64,000 nt of DNA from Charina bottae (Eukaryota; Chordata; Lepidosauria; Squamata; Charinaidae), in the NCBI GenBank assembly GCA_023362775.1, contig JALMGJ010000004.1, positions 83,411,798 to 83,475,797 on the forward strand. The letters run 5' to 3'. Position 1 is the first letter of the stretch, and each line of letters begins with the position of its first letter. This document shows positions 9,771-19,594 of the stretch, one piece after another. The position numbers and the translations under genes were made by a program. A model generated the notes under the pieces. The model saw only the letters and a list, made by a program, of their open reading frames with translations, searched no databases and had not been told where the DNA came from.

Positions 9771-12700
9771 CATTCAGGGTTTGTAGGGGTCCCTTAGTAT
9801 GAATGTGGACCCCCCCCCAGGTTAGAGACGAGGTGGGGGGGAGCCAAGATTGTATGGTTTTGTAAGAGTACCCCCCTGGGTGAGAGTCAGGTGGGGTAGG
9901 AATGAGTGCTGGTGAGTGTTGGTGCCTCTCCCTGACCAGTGAGAGAAGTTGAGGGAGAGGTACACGTTGTGAGTGTAGAGTGTGAGTGGGGGTGGTGCTG
10001 GACCCTACCAGCGCCGAGAGTGAGAGCTGGTGCACTGGGGGGTCTTACTTCTACCTGACATTGCATGAGATTGGATGATGGATGAATGGGATAAGGGACC
10101 CTTGATTAGTCCCAAGAATTCTGGAGGCCTGGGAGTGGAGGCTACTAGGCCAGAGTCGGGAATCTCTGGGGGCTGTGCGGTGGGCCAAGTGATTCAGGTG
10201 GTGACGGGCAGGGGACGGTATGACGGGAACCGGAGGGCAAGCCATTATCGGGGAAGGCGCCCCCAGTGTTTGTTACCGGTGGTGCGTTCCGGCCCCCCGT
10301 GTTCATACCCAGGCCCTGGTAAGCAGTTCCTCGTGGGCTCCGGTCTCCGACTGCTGCTGCTGAACGCCAGGTCGGCAAATAACAAGGCCCCTCTTATAAG
10401 TCATCTAATCACAGAGGAAGGGGCTGACCTGGTGTGTATTACCGAGACCTGGCTGGGCCCAGAGGGGGGAGTAGCCCTCTCGGAAATGTGCCCAGCCGGG
10501 TTTCAGGTGTGGCATCAGCCGAGACACCGGGGCAGGGGAGGAGGGGTAGCAGTGGTCATCAGAGAGTCCCTTGTGGCCTTCAGGGGCGCTGCTCCACAAG
10601 TGACCGGATGTGAGACCCTGTTTTTCAAGTTGGGTTCACGAGAACAGTTGGGAGTGTTGCTGCTGTACCAGCCTCCCTGCTGCGTAGCAACCTCCCTGCC
10701 TGAGCTGCTCGAGGCTGTCTCGGGGTTGGCAGTGGAGTTTCCCAGACTTATGGTTCTGGGGGATTTCAATCTGCCGTCCCTGGGGCGGTCCTCGGAGGCA
10801 GCCCGGGAGTTCATGGCTACCATGGCAGCTATGGGCCTGTCTCAGATTATTCGTGACCCGACTCGTGACAGTGGTCTCACTCCGGATTTAGTTTTCTTGT
10901 CCGAGCAGTGGCAATGTGATCTGAGGGGAGAGTTACATCTTTCCCCATTGTCATGGTCAGACCATGCCCTGGTGACCCTGAGACTCTCTTGTGCTTCCCC
11001 ACTCCGCAGGGAGGCGGGACCTATTCGACTGGTCCGCCCCCGGCGACTGATGGACCCAGTGAGGTTTCAGAAGGAGCTGGGGGTTATTCCCGAGGACTTG
11101 CTTCACGGTCCTGTGGAGGTCCTGGCTGCAGCCTGGAACAAGGCAGCAGCCGGAGCCCTGGACAAGATCGTGCCTATGCGACCTCTCCGGCCCTGTTCGG
11201 CCCGTCACTCTCCGTGGTTTACGGAGGAGTTGAGGGCTTTGAAGAGGGTTAAGAGACGTCTAGAGCGCCGCTGGAGAAAGACGAAGACGGAATCTGACCG
11301 AACACAATCAAGAGCCGCTGTTAAGGCCTACCTTGTGGCGGTAAGAGCGGCGAAATGTGAATATATCTCCGCTCTTATTGCGTCCGCAGAATGCCGTCCG
11401 ACGGCCCTGTTTAAGATTACAAGATCGCTCTTGGGTCGGGAGCAAGGGGAGACCCATCTACAGGGCCGATCGGAAGAGTTTTCTGAGCATCTGCAGGACA
11501 AAATCGCTCAGATTCATTCCAAGTTGGACTCCAAGCATGAGACAAGATCTGGGGAGATGCCAGAGGCTCGTACTTACCATGTTATCTGGGAGCAGTTTGA
11601 TCCTGTTGGGCCTGATGAAGTAGACAGGATCCTTGGGATTGTAAATGCCACCACATGTCAACTTGACCCATGTCCCTCCTGGCTGGTGAAATCAGCTAGA
11701 GAGGTGACATGTGGCTGGGTCCTGGCGATTATAAATTCGTCCTTGAGTGAGGGGGTGTTCCCGGCTGCCTTTAAGGAGGCGCTGGTGCACCCCCTCCTCA
11801 AAAAACCATCTTTGGACCCTACTATTCTGGGCAATTTTCGCCCAGTCTCCCACCTTCCCTTTTTGGGAAAGGTGGTTGAGAAGGTGGTGGCGTTGCAACT
11901 CCAGAGGATTCTGGAAGAAACGGATTATCTGGACCCTTTTCAGTTAGGTTTCAGGCCGGGATATGGGACAGAGACTGCATTGGTCGCGCTTATGGATGAT
12001 CTCTGGCAAGGGCGGGATGGAGGGAGTGCGTCCATCCTGGCTCTCTTAGATCTCTCAGCGGCTTTTGATACCGTCGACCATGGTATACTCTTGGGGCGGC
12101 TCAGGGAGTTGGGGGCGGTCGGCGTGGTTTTGCGCTGGTTTGCCTCCTTCCTCCAGGGCCGTTCTCAGTCGGTGTTGATAGGGGAGGAGAGAGCTGACCC
12201 GCGACCCCTGTCTTGTGGGGTGCCGCAGGGATCGGTTCTCTCTCCTCTCCTATTCAACATCTACATGAAGCCGCTGGGCGAGATCATCCATCACCACGGG
12301 ATGAGGTGTCACCAATATCCTGATGATACCCAGTTATACATCTCCATCCCGGGTGAAGTAGGTGATGCGGTCGATGCCCTATCTCAGTGTCTGGAGGCTG
12401 TGGGGGTCTGGATGGGGAACAACAGGCTTCAACTGAACCCTGGTAAGACGGAGTGGCTGTGGATTGACGGCCCCCCTAGATCCGGGAAGTTCTCATCTTT
12501 GGTTCTGGGTGGGGTTGCACTACCTCACTCAGATCCAGTGCGGAATCTGGGGGTCCTCCTGGACTCGCGACTCCTGCTCGAAGAGCAGGTGGCAGTCGTG
12601 GCCAGGAGGGCCTTTGCACAACTTTGAGTTGTGCGCCAGTTACGCCCTTTCTTGGATCGGGAGGCCCTCCGAACAGTCACTCATGCCCTTGTCATCTCCC

Positions 12701-13410
12701 GCATAGACTACTGTAATGCGCTCTACATGGGGCTACCCCTGAAGAGTATCCGGAAGCTTCAGCTGGTACAGAATGCGGCGGCGCGAGCAGTTATGGGTGT
12801 CATAATATCGGCACATGTAACACCTCTGCTACGCGAGCTGCATTGGTTGCCAGTTTGCTTCCGGGTCCAATTCAAGGTGTTGGTGATTACCTTTAAAGCC
12901 CTATATGGCATAGGACCAGGGTACCTGAGGGACCGTCTCATCCCAATAACGTCAGCCCGCCCCACCCGTGCGTGCAGAGAGGGCATGCTTCGGACCCCCT
13001 CAACAAGAGAATTCCATCTAGCGGGGTCCAGGAGGCGTGCTTTCTCTGCGACAGCCCCCACCTTATGGAACATCTTGCCCCCGGAGGTGAGACTGGCCCC
13101 TTCACTCCTGGCCTTTCGGAAGGCCCTTAAGACCTGGCTCTGCCGCCTGGCCTGGGACAACGGAGGTGGTAGTGCCTCCTGGGGTTGGCTGACCCCGTAG
13201 CAATAAGACCTATGCTACGGTCTCCACTCCATCTTGGATTCTATTTTATTTTATTTTATATTTGGATTTATTTTTATACATTTTCTACTTTGTATGGTTT
13301 TAAATATTTTAAATTTTTAAGTCTTAATTATTGTAACCCGCCCAGAGTCCCTTGTATGGGAGATGGGTGGGGAATAAATTAAATAAATAATAATAAATAA
13401 TAATAATTGC
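9771..13410 (+). mobile_element. L2-clade LINE, nearly full length
   Basis: This 3.6-kb plus-strand element has a G-rich 5' region (about 9771-10074), a long ORF2 and a typical L2/CR1 3' end (cccgcccagagtccc, ggagatgggtggggaataaa) that finishes in an AAATA/AAT run at 13375-13409. It is inserted into the L1-like half element, whose pieces match on both sides. The 5' junction is uncertain by about ten bases. Fragments of the same family lie at 30.2, 42.9, 44.4, 47.2 and 61.8-64.0 kb. Confidence 0.92.
10075..13200 (+). pseudogene. L2 ORF2: endonuclease and reverse transcriptase, one in-frame stop
   Basis: One frame of about 1,041 codons is interrupted only by a TGA at 12625-12627. The endonuclease has N97 (LLLNARS), E124 (ITETWLG), D230/N232 (LGDFNLP) and D296/H297 (WSDHALV). 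The reverse transcriptase has D659 (LLDLSAAFDTVDH), GVPQGSVLSP (715-724) and the catalytic box, which reads YPDD at 748-751 where the family usually has YADD (codon CCT at 12319-12321). After the stop the frame resumes VVRQLRPFLDRE and ends LAWDNGGG...GWLTP. CGA to TGA at a CpG site explains the stop, since FAQLR is the usual wording. SAAFDTVDH and SVLSPLLFNIY favour the L2 clade over CR1. The start is the first ATG of the frame and could lie elsewhere. With the stop and YPDD I infer that the copy is inactive. Confidence 0.92.
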
Positions 13411-13900
13411 CAATTTCATTGCCAATTTCATCCAGGATTTCAACACAAGCCCGAATCTCACTCTTGGGAATGACATTTCCACCGCTGTTAGATTCTTCAG
13501 GTTTATCTATCAACCAGATGGTACATTTCAAACCACATACTTTCCACAATGCTCCAAACTTCCCGCACAATAACTTGGCAGGTATCAGAAAGAATCTGCT
13601 TGATATCTGCTTTCATGTGTCAATGAAATTCAGAAAAAGCCTGGTTAATATCCTCCATTTTTGAAGTAGTATGTTATAGCGTCCTCTAGCTAAATTTTTA
13701 GACTTAATTTGTAATGTGCTGTTTATTATTTGCAGTCTTTTCCATTACTGTTGACACGGTTATTTTCACAATTTCATTGTACTTTCTTTCTTTATTTTTA
13801 ACTTCTTATGTAATAATTTTAATGAAGAACACTTAAGAAACATTGGAAGCAAATATGTAAAGAAATAAAGAAGGCCAATAAGTGTGTGTTGAGGGATATG
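13411..13900 (-). mobile_element. L1-like half element copy 1, 5' part with ORF1-like start (segment 1 of 4)
   Basis: On the minus strand an ATG near 13664 starts MEDINQAFSEFH followed by TGA, then an open stretch readable as KADIKQILSDTCQV. The plus copy at 16.95 kb reads MEDLKQTFSDFH, TGA, then DFKQILSDSYQV. The upstream bases (TAGCTAGAGGACGC against taagctcctagggggtgcc) also align. The 5' limit is uncertain; beyond about 13720 the match is weak. Confidence 0.7.
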
Positions 13901-15510
13901 TCTGCACAGTCTACTTACACCATTAATTAATTGAAAAGATCCATGTGGTCTATGGAAGGGGACTGATGCCCTTGCCCTGCTTTGAGAAATAATTTCATAG
14001 CATACAGGGATTCAGTCCATGGGTAAATCTGGATAGTTGGATTATGAAACAAAATTAATGAGTAAAAACTTTGTACCACTGTCTCAAATAGAATAATCCT
14101 GCACTTTTTTTAAAAAAAACAAAAATATTAGGTGATTATAACACATTTTAACAAACCATTTCTTCTTTCAAAACACTGTTCCTACTACATCAAAAAAGAT
14201 GAAGAGAAGAGATTGTTCTTATAACTTTCTGAAGGTATTTACAGGACAAAGTCTAATTGACAACTTACGTTTGATCACAACCTTTTTAATTAGGAACATA
14301 TTGCATCTGCTTAACATTGCTAGTATTTGGGTGCAAAAGATTTTCAGTGTCAATTAATCTCATAATATCCCTAAGCAAGCTGGATTTGTTGAAGAAGATG
14401 GAAATTGGCTGATGAATGTATTGGTCACTTCAGAGTCATGTTCAAATCTATCTTCTTGCTGTCTTAATGAATATGGAAACCTGCCCAGTGTGTGATTGGA
14501 TTTTAATGACTACAAGGTCAGGGACTTTGCAAGGTGTGAATCTGCTTTCAAGGTTGCTGTGGCAAGCAGCTCATGGATCTGAAAATAAACAAGAAGCTAT
14601 CAGGCATATTAGCTTTTTTGTACAAAAACCCATGGGATGAAAAGGTTAACAGGTGATTGCATTGTAACTTGTTTTGAAACTCAAAATAAGCTCTAAAGGT
14701 ACGTGCATTATCCTTCATTATACCTTGCATGAGAAATTGTGGTAATTTAAAATTCAAGCAATGTTTGATTATAATAGCACCCTAGCTTATAGCAAGTCGG
14801 CATTTATCACTAGAAAAACCAGTCCACTGGAAGCACAATCCTCTACAAGTCTACTCAAAAGTAAGAGTTCTTTTAGAATTATAGCCTGAATCAACATATA
14901 TTCAAATTCACTTTTGTTACACCTTTGAAGTAACATGTAAAATTATCAGGTTAAACCGCCTATGGGTGGGAAGAACATATCTGCCCCCAACAGATAACCT
15001 AAGCTGGAAATTATTCACAGAAATGCAGGTCATGTGCATTGCTATTCTAAATTAATTTGATTTGTGAGAAATAATTCAAGTTGCTGGAAAAGAATAATAG
15101 GAAATGAGTTTAGAAATATTAAGGAAAAAATATTAATAGCTTGTCAGAAGGAGTATGAATTATTGTAGAACAATGAACAGATTGCTTCTGGAGGAGAAAA
15201 ACACCAAAAAGAACTGCAAATGAAAGAACATGGAGAAAGATTAAAACAAATCCAATTTTCTGCAATTTATATAAAAACTGTATTCCTAACTCTGGAGTTA
15301 GGGTGGAAGAAATACGTCTTGATTTTGCCTTACATGAAAATGTAATATTAGAACAGAGTTTGTATTGGAATTATATAGTTATAAAGTTAAGAGAAATATA
15401 CTTTGGACTCCTGGAGACTACTTGGACATATCCATGCAGTTTTCTTAAAAAGAGTATGGATTTTTATTGTTCTGTTTTTGTGTAGGTCCCCCCCTCAATT
15501 TTCCAGTAAA
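13901..15510. other. Unassigned AT-rich intergenic sequence
   Basis: About 1.6 kb holds only short, low-complexity reading frames. I see no splice-like exon, RNA gene or recognised repeat. Confidence 0.4.
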
Positions 15511-15511
15511 G

Positions 15512-15600
15512 GTTTTAGCCTAGAATTCCCTGGTGGTTTACCATTTAAATATTAATCAAGACTGATCCTACTTGAGTTCCTGGTCCAAACAACATTGGCC
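15512..15600 (-). repeat. Possible 5S rRNA-derived SINE fragment
   Basis: The plus strand reads like a decayed reverse complement of 5S rRNA: attccctggtggtttaccat followed by taaatattaatcaagactgatcctactt, against the standard TCCCATCCAAGTACTAACCAGG and CTGACCCTGCTT order. It probably comes from a 5S-headed SINE. It is too divergent to be a gene. Confidence 0.4.
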
Positions 15601-16404
15601 AGGTCCTGCCACTTGCTAAACCCATTAAAGTCAATGAGAAAAGAAAAACCATCCTAAACCCCAAATCTACTAGCTGGGCTGATTCAGATGAAGAAGAGAC
15701 CCACCTCTCACTGATAGAGAGGATATTCTACAATGGAAGTCTCACCCCAAGAAAGGTCTCATGAAAATCTATTCAATTCATGGGGACTTCCAGTGGGGAC
15801 ATGGCAGACTGAAGAGCTGTGCCCACAGGCTCCGTGGGCAGAACTGACAACGCAGCAGTTTTTTGGGCTCAGGCAGGTTTTTCCTGAAGCCCAGGAGTGT
15901 TTTTCTGAGAAAGGAAAACACTGGGAATCATCTCATCTGTCGTCTGGCTTGCAGCCAGAAGATTGCAAACAGTTTGAGTTTGACTGGTAAGAGCAGCCGG
16001 GAGGCTGGGATGTCACCATTTCCAAGCCACGCTGTAGCCTTAAATGGACACTAAGACAGGCCACCCCATTTCTAAATCACCCAATTTATATTTTTTTAAG
16101 TATATGTACCCTAAGAGAGGCTTTCTATAGCAAGGAGAAGCAGTACTTGATGCTTATTGTTATTTTGGGGGTTAATTTTTAAAATTAAAAATTCTTTTAA
16201 AGTTTTGGCTAGTTTTCTATCCAAATATTAAGGAGGACTGAGAGTAAATAATTGTCTCCCTGTTATTATTTTTGTACTAAATTTGAAGAAACTAGCATTT
16301 TCCTACACGTTGAATTGGCTGTTTTGAACTTTCAGTTTTCTGCTTCTACTTTCCCTGTGGAATTGTCTGCTAATCTCACTTTCGCTTAAGTAAACACGTT
16401 CCTT
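15601..16404 (+). other. Probable 5' region of the second L1-like half element
   Basis: This sequence lies directly upstream of the half element, across the SINE at 16.4-16.9 kb. The phrase gggacttccagtggggacatggcag near 15780 resembles the 5' UTR start of some L1 elements. I could not align it convincingly to the minus copy, so the assignment is tentative. Confidence 0.3.
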
Positions 16405-16895
16405 CATATTTATTTATTTATTTATAGTGATATTTATACCCCGCCTATCCCCTCCCTAATGGAGGACTCTAGGCGGCTTACATTCATATATATACAATTC
16501 AAATTATACAATTCACCAAATTCAATTTACCGCATGTGAAGGAAGGGGGGTGAGGGAACCGACTCTACTAGGCTCCGGACTACAATTCCCAGGATGCCTT
16601 GAGCTGGCTGCTGATGTCCTGTAGCTGTCACATCCGGGTCCGTTGTCACCACTGCCATTTGATCTTCCTCCGATCCTCTCCTTCGGTGGAGCCAACTTCC
16701 CGACAGGACACCAGCAAATTAGCCCACTTAAGGTGGTACCCATTTTATCTACTTGCTAAGCTTTCGAACTGCTGGGTTGACAGGAGCTAGGACTTAGCAA
16801 CGAGAGCTCACCTCGCGCGCGGGGTTCGAACTGCCGACCTTCTGATTGGCAGCCTACAGCTCAGCTGTTTAACCTGCTGAGCCATCCGTGCCCCA
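16405..16895 (-). mobile_element. Chimeric SINE: tRNA head, unique body, L2-type tail
   Basis: On the minus strand it starts GGGGCACGGATGGCTCAGC. It has an A box (TGGCTCAGCAGG) and a B box (GGCAGTTCGAACCCC), then the conserved stretch AGCAGTTCGAAAGC and AAGTAGATAAA. A body with no relative in this window (about 16520-16720) follows. The tail reads GTAAGCCGCCTAGAGTCC, GATAGGCGGGGTATAAATAT and ends in (AAAT)n, as in L2 3' ends. It splits the plus-strand half element. Confidence 0.75.
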
Positions 16896-18010
16896 TATCT
16901 TTGACTTTTGCTGGTTAAGCTCCTAGGGGGTGCCATAATCTACTGCTTGAGACATGGAGGACCTTAAACAGACTTTCTCTGACTTCCATTGAGATTTTAA
17001 ACAGATTCTTTCTGATTCTTACCAAGTTTTTATGCAAGGCATTCAGGACATTGTGGAAAATATGAGCTTTAAAATGTCTCATCTGGTTGTGGATGTCATG
17101 GGTGAAATTGAGGAATTTAACAGTGACAGGAATGTCTCTTCGACTTCTGCTGAGATGTTGGATGAAGATTGGATAGTTGAATTGAAGAAATTGAAGGGAG
17201 TGATCGAGTTGCGAGCCATAAGTGAAATGGATGTTTTGATGGAGTGCCTTGCAAAAGAAGGGGTTATTATGTATGGGAGGTTTCCTGAAGTGAAGTCGGA
17301 GTTTTTAAGGGGGGCAGTTGGGCTGTTTGATTTCTTTAAGAAAAAAAACTCTGTACGTACTGTGGGGATATGTAAATGCATTGGTCTATTTTGAAGTGGG
17401 ATAAGGGTTTAAGAATATTTAACTGGATTGCTTTAAGGGTTTGGCTGATTTCTTTTATCTTTAAAGACTTGGATTAAGATTATTAAGGTATAATAAAAAA
17501 TGTATGGTTTTGGGTTTGACATGATTAAGATTATTAAAATTGCTGTATTATCAAAAATAATGGTAGACAATTTATATGTTGTTTTTAGTTTGATCTTTAT
17601 TATAGTAGACAGGAATGTATAGAATTGTAGTAGGAAGGAAATAACTAAATAAATGTTACCTTTGTGGGGTAAGTTGATTAGGAGGTTTATATATGTATAT
17701 TATTTTCTCTTTTAATATAAGGGGAGGAAGCAACTATACTTAGTGATTTTTATAATGTGCCAATGGAATGATTTGTAGAAATAATGTCATCTTGGTTTAA
17801 TAAAGAATAAGAGATTGACTATGGAAAATTGTTGTATATCCTTGCTGTTAAAAGTCAGAGTCACCTCTTTCTGTAACTTTAAAAAAAAACATTTTTCTAT
17901 TGTGTTTCTACACCTTTTTAGTTTTTTTTTCTTTTTGTCTTTGTAGTTTTTTTATTTTTCTGTAATTTTTATCTTTGCTTGAAATTTAATAAAATTCTTA
18001 TATATTAAAA
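16896..18010 (+). mobile_element. L1-like half element copy 2 (ORF1-like region joined to 3' UTR)
   Basis: This copy is uninterrupted from the ORF1-like start near 16953 to the 3' end (ttgaaatttaataaaattct at about 17979-17998). It has no reverse transcriptase. The ORF1-like region runs straight into the 3' UTR, as it does in copy 1, which resembles the mammalian 'half-a-LINE' (HAL1) arrangement. Other 3' ends of this family lie at 21.7 and 43.8 kb. Confidence 0.72.
16953..17394 (+). pseudogene. L1-like ORF1 remnant with internal stop
   Basis: An ATG near 16953 starts MEDLKQTFSDFH then TGA. The same frame resumes and is open from 17032 to 17394 (MQGIQDIVENMSFKM ... RGAVGLFDFFKK). It is rich in Glu, Lys, Leu and Ile with a probable coiled coil, as expected for an L1 ORF1 N-terminal half, but I see no RRM or C-terminal domain. 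The stop after FSDFH is shared with copy 1 (minus, about 13627). I infer an RNA-binding or multimerising ancestor, with no certain function. Confidence 0.5.
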
Positions 18011-18185
18011 AAGAAGAAAATATGTTCAATTTATACATCAAGCACATATGGTACTACCAGAAGCAGAAGGTTAGAGGGCAGAAACAGTTCTAGGGTGTAC
18101 CAAGATTTGTATGTACTGCTTCCAAAGCCATTCCATAATTCTGGAACATGGATATTTAATATTCATTTTAATACAGGAGAATTTG
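18011..18185. other. Unassigned spacer
   Basis: Short AT-rich sequence lies between the half element and the 3' end of the Penelope-like element. Nothing is recognised. Confidence 0.35.
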
Positions 18186-18838
18186 AAGAGAATATTTGTA
18201 GCTCAGGGTTGAACTGTGGAGTCCTTGGTGCTCTCTGAGCCTTGTTGTTTTCTTGCAGATGTTTCATTGCCAGGCTAGGCAACATCTTCAGTGCGAAAAG
18301 GGAGTGGGACTTGCTCTCTGTTTATATACCCTGGCTTGTCCTGCCTGTGTTGGTGGGGGTGTTGTACTCTCCTTGGTAGTTCCTTGATTGGGTTGTTGTT
18401 TGCTGCTTGGTTGATTGACTGAGTTAATAGTTCCTTGATTAGGGTCTACTGTGTTGTTTGATTGCTCCTCTGGTGCTAATCTTGGTGTTAATCTTTGCCT
18501 ATCTGGTTGTTGATTGCTGGCAAGGACGTCTTCTGGTCTTCTGGCTTTTCTATTGTTTCTTGTGAATGGTATGTAAATGTTGTTTACCTCTATGTGTCTG
18601 TTGATGGCTGCTTTGTCTGAGTGCCAAGCTTCCAGGAATTCTCTAGTGTTTTTGGATTTGGCTTGGTTTAAGATGCTGACAGTTTCCCAGTTGAAAGTAC
18701 GGTTGAGTCTGTCCATGTGTTGTGAGGTTAAGGAGTTTTATCATGTCTTCTGACTGCTAGTTGGTGTTCGTGGATGCGTTCTGCTAGTCTTCTGCCAGTC
18801 TGTCCTACATAGTGGCTGTTACAGTCCTTACACTGTAT
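18186..18838 (-). mobile_element. Penelope-like element A, GIY-YIG end and 3' UTR
   Basis: The minus strand reads QCKDCNSHYVGQTGRRLAER, IHEHQLAVRRHD, then (after a stop and a frame change near 18720) MDRLNRTFNWETVSILNQAK and LEAWHSDKAAINRHIEVNN. This is the C-terminal GIY-YIG endonuclease of a Penelope-like retroelement. The 3' UTR has CACTGAAGATGTTGCC and GGCAATGAAACATCTGCAAG, a characteristic GAAGATG/GAAAC pattern, and ends near GAGCTACAAATATTCTC. The upstream part of the element is present but inverted at 18848-19012. Confidence 0.85.
18288..18716 (-). pseudogene. GIY-YIG endonuclease C-terminal region of Penelope-like element A
   Basis: This is a 142-codon open piece of the element's protein. 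The GIY-YIG core itself (HYVGQTGRRLAER) lies upstream at about 18770-18815, in frame with a TAA after RRHDKTP. This piece carries the residues after the core (LEAWHSDKAAINRHIEVNN) and a Gln/Pro/Thr-rich tail. In life the domain nicks DNA to prime reverse transcription. Confidence 0.75.
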
Positions 18839-18847
18839 GTTTCTGAT

Positions 18848-19012
18848 ACACTGATACACTGTATCAGAAACATCTCAGAAACTACTAATAGACTGTTACA
18901 ACCACACGGCATCACCGTAGCACACAAACCAACCAAAACCCTTCAGAACATCGTAAGTAAACCAAAAGACCCAGTAGCCCAAGAAGAAAAAACAGGAGTT
19001 ATCTACAACATA
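18848..19012 (+). mobile_element. Inverted 5' segment of Penelope-like element A
   Basis: The plus strand reads CIRNISETTNRLLQPHGI, AHKPTKTLQNIVSKPKDP and EKTGVIYNI, the linker between the reverse transcriptase and GIY-YIG domains. It ends at codon VIYNI, exactly where the minus-strand part begins (QCKDC). The two parts are therefore neighbouring pieces of one element, with the 5' piece flipped. Inverted short repeats (tttctgata and tatcagaaa) mark the junction. Confidence 0.82.
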
Positions 19013-19313
19013 GATATGGTTTCCAGGGGAGGCGAAGTAAGAAGATCAGATGCTGTGAGCATGAGGAACTGCAACCTAACCCTGATTTGTATTCTTGGTT
19101 GACTCTGGATTTGGGAGTGGAGGGTAACTTGCACTTACAGGCTAGGAACAAATGTTTTACTTTCCAAACATGAGAGAAGTTTACTAAGATACACTAAAAT
19201 AGTAGGTCATAAATCCAGGCTGCATTCAACTGCTATAAAGAGAAGTGGCAGGGGGTATTTGACGCTCAGCTTGATTATCTAAAAACTGCATCATTAGTCT
19301 TTTACATTTGACA
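19013..19313. other. Unassigned sequence between two Penelope-derived elements
   Basis: Nothing is recognised apart from the exact target-site sequence of the next insertion. Confidence 0.35.
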
Positions 19314-19327
19314 ACAAAGCTAAGAAA
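19314..19327. repeat. 14-bp target-site duplication, left copy
   Basis: The sequence acaaagctaagaaa is repeated exactly at 19581-19594 and brackets the foldback element. Confidence 0.92.
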
Positions 19328-19580
19328 TTGTGGTTCCTAACATTTTGCCAGCATCTGTGGCCAGCATCTTCAGAGGGCAGGAGCACAGACAGAAGCGCTC
19401 TTTCTGTGCTCAGGTAGGCCTGAGCACAGAAAGAGCGCTTCTGTCTGTGCTCCTGCCCTCTGAAGATGCTGGCCACAGATGCTGGCGAAACGTTAGGAAC
19501 CACAACTTCCAGAACACGGCCGCACAGCCTGGAAGACCCACAACAACCATCGAACTCCGGCCATGAAAGCCTTCGACAAT
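19328..19580 (+). mobile_element. Penelope-terminus foldback element B1
   Basis: This 253-bp insertion is made of two inverted copies of a Penelope-like 3' UTR. The arms are 85 bases (19330-19414 and 19419-19503) around a 4-base spacer and differ at only two positions in my reading, both CG-to-CA/TG type. The right copy continues to the terminus (gaaagccttcgacaat). The 3' UTR identity comes from the copy at 35.5-36.0 kb, where the same sequence follows a GIY-YIG C-terminus. Confidence 0.88.
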
Positions 19581-19594
19581 ACAAAGCTAAGAAA
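19581..19594. repeat. 14-bp target-site duplication, right copy
   Basis: This is an exact copy of 19314-19327. Confidence 0.92.

Noticed and set aside
15512..15600. Functional 5S rRNA gene
   Set aside because: Only part of the sequence is present and it is heavily mutated. A SINE-derived fragment is more likely.
16800..16895. Functional tRNA gene
   Set aside because: A and B boxes are present, but the cloverleaf is not maintained and the unit continues into a SINE body and tail.
18288..18716. Host gene with a Gln/Pro-rich tail
   Set aside because: The N-terminal part and its upstream HYVGQTGR motif identify it as a Penelope-like endonuclease.
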